Of a DNA stretch of 64,000 nucleotides, positions 33,836 through 42,573 are shown one piece after another. Under the pieces are notes generated by a model. That model was not told the DNA's origin. It made no database searches and worked only from the letters and a program-made list of their open reading frames with translations. The first letter of the stretch is position 1. Each line of letters opens with the position of its first letter. This stretch comes from Streptomyces sp. NBC_00271 (lineage in GTDB: Bacteria; Actinomycetota; Actinomycetes; Streptomycetales; Streptomycetaceae). A program made the position numbers and the translations under genes. The stretch spans positions 11,160,001 to 11,224,000 of the forward strand of contig NZ_CP108070.1 of the NCBI RefSeq assembly GCF_036178845.1, written 5' to 3'.

Positions 33836-33982
33836 CCGCACCGTCCCCGCACTTGCCAGCTTCGTACACCTGGAGAAAGACGTTGGTGAGCACCTCGCTA
33901 TGCACTTCCGGCGCGTGATGCGGGTCACGTTGTTGGGGCCCGGCGATGGACCGACGGCTACCTCACCTGCTCCACGAGGGAG

Positions 33983-34504
33983 TCAGAACAACCGCCTCAG
34001 CCAGGAGTCGATCGCCGCATAGTCGTGATCAGTCAGACCACGGCGGGGGTCGACCCGGTGGAGCAGGGCGTTCGCTGGATGGTGAGCGGTGACCCAGGCC
34101 CGATCGGTGTCGGTGATCTCGTCGTCGACCCAGACGAACGGGCGTCCGGCCGCCCATTCGACAAGGGTGCGGGTCTTCCAGTGCAATCCGTTCCGCTCGT
34201 CCTGATCATCGATGTCGGACGGTTCCAGCCAGACCACCACAGGCAGCTGCGGCAGACCAATGCGCGGGGCGATGCACTCGTTCGCGTCAGCCATCCATGT
34301 CGTGGCCCAGACCACCTCGCACGGGAGCGCCGCCAGCCGAGGCCCGTGCTCGGGATCCAGTCGGGCCAAGAGCGGATTCGCGTCGGCATCGAGCGGTTCG
34401 AGGCCGGTGGCATGGGCCGGATACTGTTCGGGCGCCGCACCGAACGGGATGAGCGGTCCGTCGACATCGAGAAACAGCAGCGGACGCTGCGGAGAGCCAG
34501 TCAC
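33983..34504 (-). CDS. HAD-like hydrolase
   Basis: 173 residues from GTG 34504; GTG 34528 is possible. Neither has a clear ribosome site. HAD motifs: LLFLDVDGPLIPFG (DxDG nucleophile), WATTWMADAN (motif II Thr) and PFVWVDDEI (acidic motif). It is a small cap-less HAD protein of the type often annotated as a secreted or nucleic-acid-repair phosphatase. The substrate is unknown. Confidence 0.85.
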   Translation of the reverse strand: MTGSPQRPLLFLDVDGPLIPFGAAPEQYPAHATGLEPLDADANPLLARLDPEHGPRLAALPCEVVWATTWMADANECIAPRIGLPQLPVVVWLEPSDIDDQDERNGLHWKTRTLVEWAAGRPFVWVDDEITDTDRAWVTAHHPANALLHRVDPRRGLTDHDYAAIDSWLRRLF

Positions 34505-34559
34505 GCCGGCACGATAGCGGCGGATCACAACGGGGACCGGACCGTCTCGACCACGTCAG

Positions 34560-34918
34560 CCCTGTGGTCGGCCACCGAACAATCACGGCGATCCGCTCGA
34601 GTCTGCCGAGTACCGCACGAGAGCGGAAACGATCCTGGCTCCGCAGACGCTGGTCGCCGGTGCGGACAGCGTCACCTCGATCGTCGACAGCACCGGCACG
34701 GGGCACCGGTGGCTGTCGACCGACGGGATCGGGTTCGTGGCCGGCGTGGTCGGGCGCGTCACACGGAGTACCGTCAGCGGCAACGACTGCCGAGAACCAG
34801 ATCCGGACCGCGGCCCGGATCTCTTCAGCGACAGCCGATACAAAGGCGGTGCTCGACGGGCCGTATCAAGCGGACATTCGGGGCGCCGGTACGTACCTTC
34901 GAGTGGTGCGGCTTGACT
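34560..34918 (+). other. Possible degraded coding fragment
   Basis: One plus frame has coding-like third-position GC from about 34600 (AEYRTRAETILAPQTLVAGA, GIGFVAGVVGRVTRSTVSG) to a stop at 34918. It has no start codon and no family match. It is probably the tail of a lost gene. Confidence 0.3.
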
Positions 34919-34975
34919 GCCACGGCGACCGTACAGCCGTAGAACCGCGGTCGTCCGGGTCTCGCGAGCTCGGGT

Positions 34976-35006
34976 CCGACACCCTGAGTTGTTCGCAGGG
35001 TGTCGG
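34976..35006. terminator. Perfect 10-bp hairpin
   Basis: CCGACACCCT (34976-34985) pairs with AGGGTGTCGG (34997-35006) around 11 nt, in the gap before the acyl-CoA synthetase. It is likely a terminator for upstream plus-strand transcription. Confidence 0.6.
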
Positions 35007-35076
35007 ATGGCTTGTCGGGATACGCGAGGGCGTGGCGGGATAGAGGCTCTGTGTCGTTCAAGCTTCGGAGGCTGTG

Positions 35077-36612
35077 ATGATCGTCCCGTTCGGGGTCCGT
35101 GATTTTCTGGATCGTGCCGTCACTGTGTATGCCGACCGGGTGGGTGTGGTGGACGAGCCGGACCAACCGGCCGAGGTCTGGGAGGGGCTGACGTACGGGC
35201 GGGTGGGGGAGTTGGCGCGGGCTCAGGCTGCCGGGCTGGATGCGCTGGGTGTGCCGCTGGGCGCTCGCGTGGCGGTGGTCTCGCCGAACAGCGCGCGGCT
35301 TCTGACGTCGTTCTTCGGTGTCAGCGGCTACGGGCGGGTGCTGGTCCCGGTCAACTTCCGCCTGACGGCGGACGAGGTGAGCTACATCGTCGGTCACTCG
35401 GGGGCCGATGTGCTCCTTGTCGACCCGGAGCTGACGGAGCGTCTGGCCGATGTCAAGTGCGGGCACCGTTTCACGCTCGGCGCCGCAGCCGACGCCGAGC
35501 TGTACCGCTTCGGCACTGCCCCGCAAGCCTGGGAGGCGGACGAGAACGCCACCGCGACCATCAACTACACCAGTGGTACGACGGCCCGGCCCAAGGGGGT
35601 GCAGATCACCCATCGCAACATCTGGGTGAACGCGGTCACCTTCGCGTTGCACGCCGGGGTGACGGACCGGGACGTGTATCTGCACACGTTGCCGATGTTC
35701 CATGCCAACGGCTGGGGCATGCCGTTCGCGATGTCGGCCCTGGGCGTGCCACAGATCGTGCTGCGCAAGGTGGACGGGGCCGAGATCCTGCGCCGGGTGG
35801 CCGAGCACGGTGTGACGGTGATGTGCGCGGCGCCCGCGGTCGTGGGGGCGGTGCTGGCCGCCGCCGAGTCCTGGGAGGGGGAGATCCCCGGCCGTGATCG
35901 GGTGCGGATCATCGTTGCGGGCGCTCCGCCGCCGACCCAGACGGTCGCGCGCGTGGAGTCGGAGCTGGGGTGGGAGTTCATTCAGATCTACGGCCTGACC
36001 GAGACCTCGCCGCTGCTGACCGTCAACCGTGCCCGCGCCGAGTGGGACGGCCTCGGCGCTGCGGAGCGGGCGGAGAAGCTGGTGCGGGCCGGTGCTCCCG
36101 CGCTGGGCGTGACCCTCAGGACGGACGCCGAGGGTGAGGTCCTCGCGCGCTCGAACGTGGTTCTGGAGGGGTACTGGGAGCAGCCGGAGGAGAGTGCACG
36201 GGCGTTGTCCGGGGGCTGGTTCCACACGGGGGACGGAGGGTCGATCGGCGAGTACAGCCATCTGACGATCAGTGACCGCAAGAAGGACGTGATCATCACG
36301 GGCGGGGAGAACGTGTCGTCGATCGAGGTGGAGGACGTCCTCTTCAGCCATCCGGCGGTTGCCGAGGTCGCGGTGATCGGGGTGCCTGACGAGAAGTGGG
36401 GCGAGACCGTGAAGGCGCTGGTGGTTCTTGCTCCCGGCGCGCGGGTGACGCAGGACGAGCTGATCCGGTTCTGCAAGGAGCGTCTCGCCGGCTTCAAGGC
36501 GCCTACTTCGGTGGAGTTCCGGGAGGAGTTGGCGCGTACGACGACCGGCAAGCTCCAGAAGTACAAGTTGCGGGAGCCGTATTGGGAGGGACGCGAGCGG
36601 GAACTCGGCTGA
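35077..36612 (+). CDS. AMP-dependent acyl-CoA synthetase/ligase
   Basis: 511 residues from ATG 35077 (GGAG six bases upstream; a GTG at 35074 is adjacent). ANL motifs: INYTSGTTARPKG (P-loop), IQIYGLTETSPL, GWFHTGDGG, ISDRKKDVIITGGENVSS and the C-terminal Lys in TTTGKLQKYKL. It activates a fatty or aromatic acid to the acyl-CoA through an adenylate. It is monocistronic between two hairpins. The exact acid is unknown; the overall form is that of medium/long-chain or aryl-CoA ligases. Confidence 0.94.
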   Translation: MIVPFGVRDFLDRAVTVYADRVGVVDEPDQPAEVWEGLTYGRVGELARAQAAGLDALGVPLGARVAVVSPNSARLLTSFFGVSGYGRVLVPVNFRLTADEVSYIVGHSGADVLLVDPELTERLADVKCGHRFTLGAAADAELYRFGTAPQAWEADENATATINYTSGTTARPKGVQITHRNIWVNAVTFALHAGVTDRDVYLHTLPMFHANGWGMPFAMSALGVPQIVLRKVDGAEILRRVAEHGVTVMCAAPAVVGAVLAAAESWEGEIPGRDRVRIIVAGAPPPTQTVARVESELGWEFIQIYGLTETSPLLTVNRARAEWDGLGAAERAEKLVRAGAPALGVTLRTDAEGEVLARSNVVLEGYWEQPEESARALSGGWFHTGDGGSIGEYSHLTISDRKKDVIITGGENVSSIEVEDVLFSHPAVAEVAVIGVPDEKWGETVKALVVLAPGARVTQDELIRFCKERLAGFKAPTSVEFREELARTTTGKLQKYKLREPYWEGRERELG

Positions 36613-36644
36613 GGTGTCCGCAGGGTGGGTGCCGATGCTGAAAT

Positions 36645-36678
36645 GGTGAGCGCGGCTCCACCTCCTGCCGGGCTCACC
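36645..36678. terminator. Bidirectional hairpin between convergent genes
   Basis: GGTGAGC (36645-36651) pairs with GCTCACC (36672-36678). An overlapping alternative stem pairs GCCGGGCTC near 36668 with GAGCCCGGC near 36716. It lies between the convergent synthetase and MDR genes. Confidence 0.5.
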
Positions 36679-36743
36679 ATCACGCTGGGAACCGGTCGAT
36701 CTTTCCTGGAAGTGAGGAGCCCGGCGGGCAGGTTGACGTAGGG

Positions 36744-37739
36744 TCAGGTGAGCGAGAGAAGGATCTTGCCTCGGCCTGCGCCCGTTTCCAGGAGTTGGTG
36801 TGCCTTCGCCGCCTCGCCCAGGGGCAGGGTCTGCGTCACCCCGGGCCGGATCCGCCCCGCCGCGAGCAGCCGGAGTGCTTCGCCGAGGTATTCGCCTATC
36901 CGCTCGGGAGCCCGACGAGCGAGGTCGCCGATGTTGAACCCGGCGACGGTCCGGTTGCCCTTCCACAAGTCCCACACCGAGGCCGTCCACTGCTCGTGTC
37001 GACCGAGGTCTCCGTAGGCGACCAGGCGGCCGAACGGCGCCAGCACGGTCAGGCTCTGCTCCCGGATCGGCCCGCCGACGGGATCGAGGACCAGGTCCAC
37101 GCCCCGGCCACCAGTCACCGCGGCCAACCGCTCCGCGAAGCCTTCACGCAGAAACACTGCGTCGTAGCCCAACTCGGTGGCATACGGAATCTTCTCCACC
37201 GAGCCGACCGTGCCGTACACCCGACCGGCTCCCAGCTCCCGGGCCAGCTGCGCGGCCGCAGAGCCCACACCCCCCGCCGCGGAGTGGATCAGCACATCTT
37301 CCCCCTCCCTCAGCCGACCGGCGTCCTTGAGCACACCAAAGGCCGTCGGAAAGACGCACGGCAGCCCCGCTGCCTCGGCCAGGTCGGCCTCTCCCGTCCC
37401 GGTGCGCAGTGGCCTGACGAACCGCGTGTCCGCGGTCACCACCTCGGCGTAGCCGCCGAAAGCCGGTAGGTACGCAGCAATCGGCTCGCCGACCTCAAGG
37501 CCGCTCACCCCCGCACCGAGCGCGACAACAGTCCCCGCCACCTCCAGGCCGGGAACGTCCACTCCACCAGGGCCGTCCGGGGTGCCGAACTCGCCCCGGC
37601 GGTGCTGGATTTCCGCGAAATTGACGCCCGCGAAGGCGACCCGCACAGTGACCTGGTCGGCAGCCGGCACGGGCTCGGGCAGCTCCAGCTCCTCCAGTAC
37701 CTCGACGCCACCGTTGACTCTGAACCCGACCGCCCGCAT
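36744..37739 (-). CDS. Zinc-independent MDR quinone oxidoreductase
   Basis: 331 residues from ATG 37739 with GGAG seven bases upstream. Medium-chain dehydrogenase features: GroES-like N-terminus (FAGVNFAEIQHRRGEFG, VPGLEVAGTVVALGAGV) and the Rossmann motif VLIHSAAGGVGSAAAQLAR. The Cys/His zinc ligands of alcohol dehydrogenases are absent, which places it with NADPH:quinone reductases. It probably reduces quinones or enones. No operon partner. Confidence 0.92.
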   Translation of the reverse strand: MRAVGFRVNGGVEVLEELELPEPVPAADQVTVRVAFAGVNFAEIQHRRGEFGTPDGPGGVDVPGLEVAGTVVALGAGVSGLEVGEPIAAYLPAFGGYAEVVTADTRFVRPLRTGTGEADLAEAAGLPCVFPTAFGVLKDAGRLREGEDVLIHSAAGGVGSAAAQLARELGAGRVYGTVGSVEKIPYATELGYDAVFLREGFAERLAAVTGGRGVDLVLDPVGGPIREQSLTVLAPFGRLVAYGDLGRHEQWTASVWDLWKGNRTVAGFNIGDLARRAPERIGEYLGEALRLLAAGRIRPGVTQTLPLGEAAKAHQLLETGAGRGKILLSLT

Positions 37740-37956
37740 ACGACGCTCCCCTCATCGTCACGGCCCTTCCGGTGGGGCCGTACGGGAGCGGCAACCCGGG
37801 TGATGATCTTCGTATTCCCGTGCGGCCCAAGCCTGCGTCCACGACGGCCGTCCCCATGGCCGACGCCAGATCAGGTACAAAATCCCCGCATTTCACGGCA
37901 CCGTCGCCGTCATGGCGATCCGGCTCTGGTTCCGGGCGTGATGGTTCCGGTGATCG
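37740..37956. other. Intergenic region without a gene
   Basis: The 217 bases upstream of the MDR start and downstream of the AKR stop hold no codon-biased ORF. A minus-strand promoter for the MDR gene is expected but not clear. Confidence 0.35.
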
Positions 37957-38940
37957 TCAGACGTGCACTGGTGCCCGCTCGTCCAAGAGGCCTTCGCTTC
38001 GCAGATCGTCCCAGACCTGAGCCGGGATCTCCGCGCCGAACGCCGCCATGTTGCGGTGTACTTCGTCGGCGGTACGCATGCCGACCACGATGCCCGAGAC
38101 GGCCGGGTGGCGGAGCGGAAAGGCCATGGCCAGCTCCGGGAGCGTCACACCGTGTGTCTCGCAGACGTCGGCGATGCGATGCGCGCGCTCCAGCGTCCGC
38201 GGCGCGGCGGGCGCGTAGTCGAAGGTGGCACCCTCGGGAGGTCGGGCCGTGGCGAGCAGCCCGGAGTTGAAGACCGACGCCGCGAGTACCGAGACCTCCC
38301 GGTCCGTGCAGGCGGGCAGCAGTTCGTCGAGGGCGCTCTGGTCCAGAAGCGTGTAGCGGCCGGAGAGCATGACTACATCGACGTCCGACTCCTCGACCAG
38401 CGTGGTCAGTTTGCCGGGGTGGTACATCCCCGCGCCGATCGCGCCCACCACTCCCTGGCCGCGCAGTTCGGCGAGCGCGGGGTAGCCCTCGCGCAACGCA
38501 TCCTCGAAATGCTGCTCCGCGTCGTGCAGGAACAGCACGTCGATCTGGTCGACGCCGATCCGCTCGAGCGAGTCCTCCACGCTGCGCAGAATGCCGTCCC
38601 GCGTGAAGTCCCACACCCGACGGTGTGTGGCGGGCACCATGAAGCTCTCGTCCATGCGGCCCGCCGGGTCCTGCGGGACCAGCAGCCGGCCGACCTTCGT
38701 CGACAGCGTCACCTCCTCACGCGGCTTGCCGCGCAACAGACCACCGGTGCGGCGCTCGGAGTGTCCGATGCCGTAGTGCGGAGAGGTGTCGAAGTAGCGA
38801 ATCCCGTTGTCCCAGGCTGCCTCAAGGGCTCCCGCGGCGGTCTCGTCGTCCAGCGGTGCGAAGAGTCCCCCGAGTGGTCCGCCACCGAAGCCCAGTTCCG
38901 TGACCTGCACCTTGCTCTTGCCAAGCTGGTTTCGCCTCAT
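37957..38940 (-). CDS. Aldo/keto reductase (aldose dehydrogenase type)
   Basis: 327 residues from ATG 38940. AKR fold: LGKSKVQVTELGFGGGPLGG, then RYFDTSPHYGIGHSERR (catalytic Asp and Tyr), STKVGRLL (Lys), DVLFLHDAEQH (His) and a late GVTLPELAMAFPLRHPAV. The glycine-rich start resembles D-threo-aldose/L-fucose dehydrogenases and pyridoxal dehydrogenase. It oxidises or reduces a sugar or aldehyde with NAD(P). Unlike the AKR at 29064, the frame is intact. Confidence 0.92.
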   Translation of the reverse strand: MRRNQLGKSKVQVTELGFGGGPLGGLFAPLDDETAAGALEAAWDNGIRYFDTSPHYGIGHSERRTGGLLRGKPREEVTLSTKVGRLLVPQDPAGRMDESFMVPATHRRVWDFTRDGILRSVEDSLERIGVDQIDVLFLHDAEQHFEDALREGYPALAELRGQGVVGAIGAGMYHPGKLTTLVEESDVDVVMLSGRYTLLDQSALDELLPACTDREVSVLAASVFNSGLLATARPPEGATFDYAPAAPRTLERAHRIADVCETHGVTLPELAMAFPLRHPAVSGIVVGMRTADEVHRNMAAFGAEIPAQVWDDLRSEGLLDERAPVHV

Positions 38941-39112
38941 CCACCGTTCCCCTCGTATGGCTGGTGACGCGACCATCCTGCCGTGGCCCGTGCCACGTTC
39001 CCAAGGGAATTTCAAGCTGGCGGTCCGCTACGCGGCAACCATGCCGGTCGCGGCCGTCAACGGGTGGATATGACTGGCCCCGCCACGCGCGCGGTCGCTA
39101 ACCTCGGCCGTC

Positions 39113-39547
39113 ATGAACCAGCGGCAGCAGAAGAAGCTCTCCCATCGTCTCTTCGAAGCGATTCTGGTGGGTGACACCGCCCGCGTGAAGGCGGTACTGA
39201 GGGCTGGTGCCGACCCGGAACGAGCCGCCGGTGAGGGCACCACCCCTCTCTATGAGGCATCCGTGAACGGGGAAGCGGAGATCGCCCGCCTGCTCCTGGC
39301 GGCCGGGGCCTCCCCTGACATCGAGAGCAGCGGACCCGGCGCGGACGGCACACCCCTGTGCGCGGCCGCATGCTGGGGTCACACCGAGACAGTGCGCGAA
39401 CTGCTGGCGCACGGCGCCGATCCGAATCTCCGAGAGGATCACGGCACAGGCTGGTCCCCGCTGGAGTGGGCACTCAAGGGCCCTCATCCCGAAACTGCCG
39501 ATCTCCTCACCACGGCGGGCGCGACGCCCCGCGGGAGAACTACGTAG
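39113..39547 (+). CDS. Ankyrin-repeat protein
   Basis: 144 residues from ATG 39113. Three to four ankyrin repeats: LFEAILVGDTARVKAVLRAG, TPLYEASVNGEAEIARLLLA, TPLCAAACWGHTETVRELLA and SPLEWALKGPHPETADLL. No signal peptide or catalytic domain. It is probably a small binding protein; the partner is unknown. It is divergent from the AKR gene. Confidence 0.9.
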   Translation: MNQRQQKKLSHRLFEAILVGDTARVKAVLRAGADPERAAGEGTTPLYEASVNGEAEIARLLLAAGASPDIESSGPGADGTPLCAAACWGHTETVRELLAHGADPNLREDHGTGWSPLEWALKGPHPETADLLTTAGATPRGRTT

Positions 39548-39612
39548 CATCACCGTCCGCGATCGCGGATCCCACCAGCACGATGGACCTCAAGAGCCAC
39601 CTCGGACAGGGC

Positions 39613-40581
39613 TCAGGCACAGGCCCTGAGGAATTCGATGAGCGCCGCGCTCACCTCGTCCGGGCGTTCCTGCTGAGTCCAGTGTCCACAGCCGGCCAGT
39701 TTGAGGGGCTCGCGCCAGAGGTTGGGCATGAGGTCGGGGAGGCGCTCGATGAGTTCAGGAGTGCCGGGAAACGCGGGGACCAAGTCGCGGTCGCCGTAGA
39801 TGTACAGGGCGGGCCGGGTGACGACGGCGCCGTGCCAGGGAGCGGTCAGTTCCCAGTTGCGGTCGAGGTTGCGGTACCAGTTGAGGGCCCCGGTGAAGCC
39901 CTTGGAAAAACTCTCGGTGAGCGCGTCGAGATCCTTCTCGGTGAACCAGTCCGGCAGAACCTCGGGGTCCGGCATGGCCGCGAGCCAGCCCCGCTCGGGG
40001 TCGACCAGCGGCTGCATGCCCTCGCGGGCGCCCGAAGCGTCACCGGAGGCCGAATAGAAGAACTTCCGCAACGCGGTGCGGGTGTCCTTGGCGAACTCGG
40101 CGTCGGCGACACCGGGGCGGTTGAAGTAGTTCCAGTAGAAGCGGCCTTCGAACCTCTTCTCCATGGCGGCCAGCGGAGGCTCCGTCCCCCGGAACGGGGG
40201 CGGCACGCTCAGGCCCGCCACCCCGAGCACCATGTCCGGTCGTAGCAGCGCGGTGTGCCAGGCGACCGGCGCGCCCCAGTCGTGCCCGACGACGTACGCC
40301 TTCTCCTCGCCCAGGGCGTGGATCAGTCCGACGACATCGCCGACCAGGTGGAGGATGGTGTACGCGTCGACGTCGTCGGGATGGTCGCTGCGTCCGTATC
40401 CGCGCTGGTCGGGAGCGACCACTCGGAAGCCCGCATCGGCCAGGGGTCCGAACTGGTGGTGCCAGGAGTGCCACGACTCGGGGAAGCCGTGCAGGAGGAC
40501 TACCAGGGGGCCGTCCCCTTGCTCGGCGATGTGCAGCCGAACGCCGTTCACGTCCACCATTCGATGCTCAACCATGTGCAT
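39613..40581 (-). CDS. Alpha/beta hydrolase, epoxide hydrolase type
   Basis: 322 residues from ATG 40581; ATG 40575 or 40560 are alternatives, since no strong ribosome site is seen. Motifs: LHGFPESWHSW (HGxP oxyanion hole), VGHDWGAPVAW (nucleophile Asp), a cap with paired Tyr region (FYWNYFNRPG) and GCGHWTQQERPDE (catalytic His). Asp as nucleophile marks it as a soluble epoxide hydrolase rather than an esterase. It opens epoxides to diols. A 7-bp tandem repeat lies about 120 bp upstream. Confidence 0.92.
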   Translation of the reverse strand: MHMVEHRMVDVNGVRLHIAEQGDGPLVVLLHGFPESWHSWHHQFGPLADAGFRVVAPDQRGYGRSDHPDDVDAYTILHLVGDVVGLIHALGEEKAYVVGHDWGAPVAWHTALLRPDMVLGVAGLSVPPPFRGTEPPLAAMEKRFEGRFYWNYFNRPGVADAEFAKDTRTALRKFFYSASGDASGAREGMQPLVDPERGWLAAMPDPEVLPDWFTEKDLDALTESFSKGFTGALNWYRNLDRNWELTAPWHGAVVTRPALYIYGDRDLVPAFPGTPELIERLPDLMPNLWREPLKLAGCGHWTQQERPDEVSAALIEFLRACA

Positions 40582-40701
40582 CAGGGTACGTGCCGTGATC
40601 TTCGCGCTGGGCTCACCGGCAGCCCGCCTCACTCGTGTCGCAGCGAGCCGAAAGATTGTCTCCGGCGGCAGGAGCGGACACGCGGACCTGACGATCCTCA
40701 C

Positions 40702-40777
40702 CGTGACTCGTGACTCGTGACTCGTGACTCGTGACTCGTGACCCGTGACCCGTGACCCGTGACCCGTGACCCGTGAC
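40702..40777 (+). repeat. Heptamer tandem repeat, 10.9 copies
   Basis: CGTGACT is repeated five times and then CGTGACC five times, plus a partial unit. The change from T to C at the last position falls exactly at the midpoint. It lies in the gap between the divergent epoxide hydrolase and TetR genes. Confidence 0.95.
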
Positions 40778-40927
40778 GGACAGGACTACCGGCCGTGCGG
40801 ATGTCACCGTGGTGGGAGCACCCTCGATCTTCTGTGCGTTCGGGGTGTTCGTCCGGGCGGAGCCTGTTGGCGGCAGACGCCAGGTGGCGGGCGGCTTGGG
40901 CGTCGGTCCCGGGTCTGCCACAATGCA

Positions 40928-40977
40928 CGAAAATGGAACCTCGCTCCGTGGCCGATACGAGGCACTGTTCCGTTTCG
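40928..40977. promoter_or_regulatory. Long dyad upstream of TetR gene
   Basis: cgaaaatggaac (40928-40939) and gttccgtttcg (40967-40977) are inverted with one mismatch/bulge around 27 nt. It ends 25 bp before the TetR start, so autoregulation is plausible. Confidence 0.4.
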
Positions 40978-41002
40978 CAAGTCTCACGGAAGGATCGCCG
41001 CG

Positions 41003-41593
41003 GTGAACGACAGCGGTCAGGGCGCGGAAAGTGCAGCGGGATCCCAGCGCAAGGATGCCCGGCGTAATCGACAGACCTTGCTGGATGCGGCCGCCGCAGT
41101 CTTCGTCACCTCGGGCGTAGAGGCGCCGGTACGCGACATCGCGGCCAAGGCCGGTGTCGGGATGGGCACGATCTACCGGCACTTCCCGACACGGGCGGAT
41201 CTCATCATCGCGGTCTACCGTCACCAGGTCGACGCCTGCGCCGAGGCCGGTCCGGCCCTACTGGCGAGCTGCGCCACTCCATACGCCGCGCTGGGGCAGT
41301 GGATCGACCTCTTCGTCGACTTCCTGGTCACCAAGCACGGACTCGCTGCCGTGCTGCAGCCCGACAACGCCGGTTTCGACACGCTGCACGCCTACTTCCT
41401 CGAACGGCTCGTGCCCGTGTGCGACCAACTGCTCGACGCCGCGGCCGGTCGTGGCGAGATCCGCTCCGGCCTTGAGGGCCTTGAGCTGATGCGAGGCGTG
41501 GGCAACCTCTGCATCGGTGCGGACAGCGATCCGCGCTACGACGCACGCCGACTGGTCGGCCTCCTCATCGCCGGACTGCGCCAGCCGCAGTGA
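41003..41593 (+). CDS. TetR-family regulator
   Basis: 196 residues from GTG 41003 with GGAAGGA eight bases upstream. The HTH is RQTLLDAAAAVFVTSGVEAP then IAAKAGVGMGTIYRHFPTRA, followed by a C-terminal ligand domain of the SbtR/TetR_C-like type (LLASCATPYAALGQWIDLFV). It is divergent from the epoxide hydrolase, so it may control that gene. The heptamer repeat lies between the two. Confidence 0.92.
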   Translation: MNDSGQGAESAAGSQRKDARRNRQTLLDAAAAVFVTSGVEAPVRDIAAKAGVGMGTIYRHFPTRADLIIAVYRHQVDACAEAGPALLASCATPYAALGQWIDLFVDFLVTKHGLAAVLQPDNAGFDTLHAYFLERLVPVCDQLLDAAAGRGEIRSGLEGLELMRGVGNLCIGADSDPRYDARRLVGLLIAGLRQPQ

Positions 41594-41886
41594 CGATGGG
41601 CAGGGCATCTGACGCAGGCTGCCCCGCTCCCATCGCGATCGACGCGAAGCATGAAGCCGGAGTACCAGGAGTTTTCGGCGGCAACGAACCTGCGGTACTG
41701 CCGCTGGTGACTTTGCCGCTCACCGGCATGAAGACATCGCGCAAGGCGCTGACCGACTCCCCGCCGGCGAAGGACTTGCCGATCCCCAAGTGGCTCCCTT
41801 GACCGAGGAGTGCGACGGCGACCCCGTCGATCCGCGCCCACTGCTCGTGGGTGAGGTCGGGAACGAATCCCGAGTGCCGGGACGCC
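41594..41886. other. Region without an assigned gene
   Basis: Both strands have open frames here (for example minus GVAVALLGQGSHLGIGKSFA), but neither has a family match or a clear start. It is probably a remnant, directly upstream of the insertion-sequence region. Confidence 0.35.
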
Positions 41887-42237
41887 TCACAGGTCGGTCG
41901 CCCGCTCATGGCGGGGCTCGTACAGGCCCACCTCGCCGCCACCCGGCAGTCGGAACCTGGTCAGCCGCCCCCAGCGCGCGTCGGTGACGGGCAGCGTGAA
42001 CTCCACTCCCTTCGCGGTCAGGCTCCTCACGGTTGTGTCGACGTCGTCGCACATCAGATAGAGCTCCTGTGTCTCAGGGCCGTCCGTGGGATGCACGGCG
42101 ATCTCGGTCGGCGGAAGCTTGAAGATCAGCCAGCCACCTCCCACGTCGACATGCGGATACTCCAGAACATCCCTGAAGAAGACCCGGTCCGCTTCCGCAT
42201 CACGGCTGTAGACGATGATGTGCCCACCATTGATCAT
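41887..42237 (-). CDS. VOC (glyoxalase/bleomycin-resistance fold) protein
   Basis: 116 residues from ATG 42237; the ribosome site is weak. The vicinal-oxygen-chelate fold is visible: INGGHIIVYSRDAEADRVFF, GGGWLIFKLPPTEIAVHP, ELYLMCDDVDTTVRSL and GRLTRFRLPGGGEVGLYEP. One VOC module of normal length. Members are metal-dependent lyases, dioxygenases or drug-binding proteins; the function here is not fixed. Confidence 0.85.
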   Translation of the reverse strand: MINGGHIIVYSRDAEADRVFFRDVLEYPHVDVGGGWLIFKLPPTEIAVHPTDGPETQELYLMCDDVDTTVRSLTAKGVEFTLPVTDARWGRLTRFRLPGGGEVGLYEPRHERATDL

Positions 42238-42404
42238 GCGCCCAGGGTAGGTCCTGACACGGACAGTACGGCGCTGCGCCGTCACACAGGGTGTTGCGGT
42301 TCACAGCCGGTCAACCGCCCGCGCAGAGCCACTGGCGGGAGGTGTCGGCCCCGCCAGCGGTTCGGCCGCCCAGGGCGCCATGTGGAAGTGGTCCTTTGTG
42401 CCTG

Positions 42405-42493
42405 CCGCGGAGATTGGGTACGGCCGACCATGGCGGGATCATCGGCAGGTGGTCAACGGTGTGGCAAGGCGGCTGCGGGCCGGTGCACACCAG
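42405..42493 (+). mobile_element. IS5-family transposase fragment
   Basis: The plus frame reads YGRPWRDHRQVVNGVARRLR AGA, a hallmark of the N-terminal part of IS5-type transposases (GRPWxDHRxVVNGxxWRLRTGAPW). The rest is missing. It lies just 3' of the IS701-type transposase at 42574. Confidence 0.6.
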
Positions 42494-42573
42494 ACCCTCA
42501 ACAGCCGTCAGTTCACCTTCACATACCCGGTGCTGAGACGCCCGTACCGGTCTGACCACAAGGCGCCTTCCAC

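Noticed and set aside
34560..35043. Plus-strand ORF 34564-35043
   Set aside because: A different frame carries the codon bias; this one has no motif and no ribosome site.
34825..36990. 721-residue minus-strand ORF opposite the acyl-CoA synthetase
   Set aside because: The plus strand has every ANL motif in order; the minus frame has no family motif.
40702..40777. CRISPR array
   Set aside because: Unit of 7 bp with no spacers; it is a simple tandem repeat.
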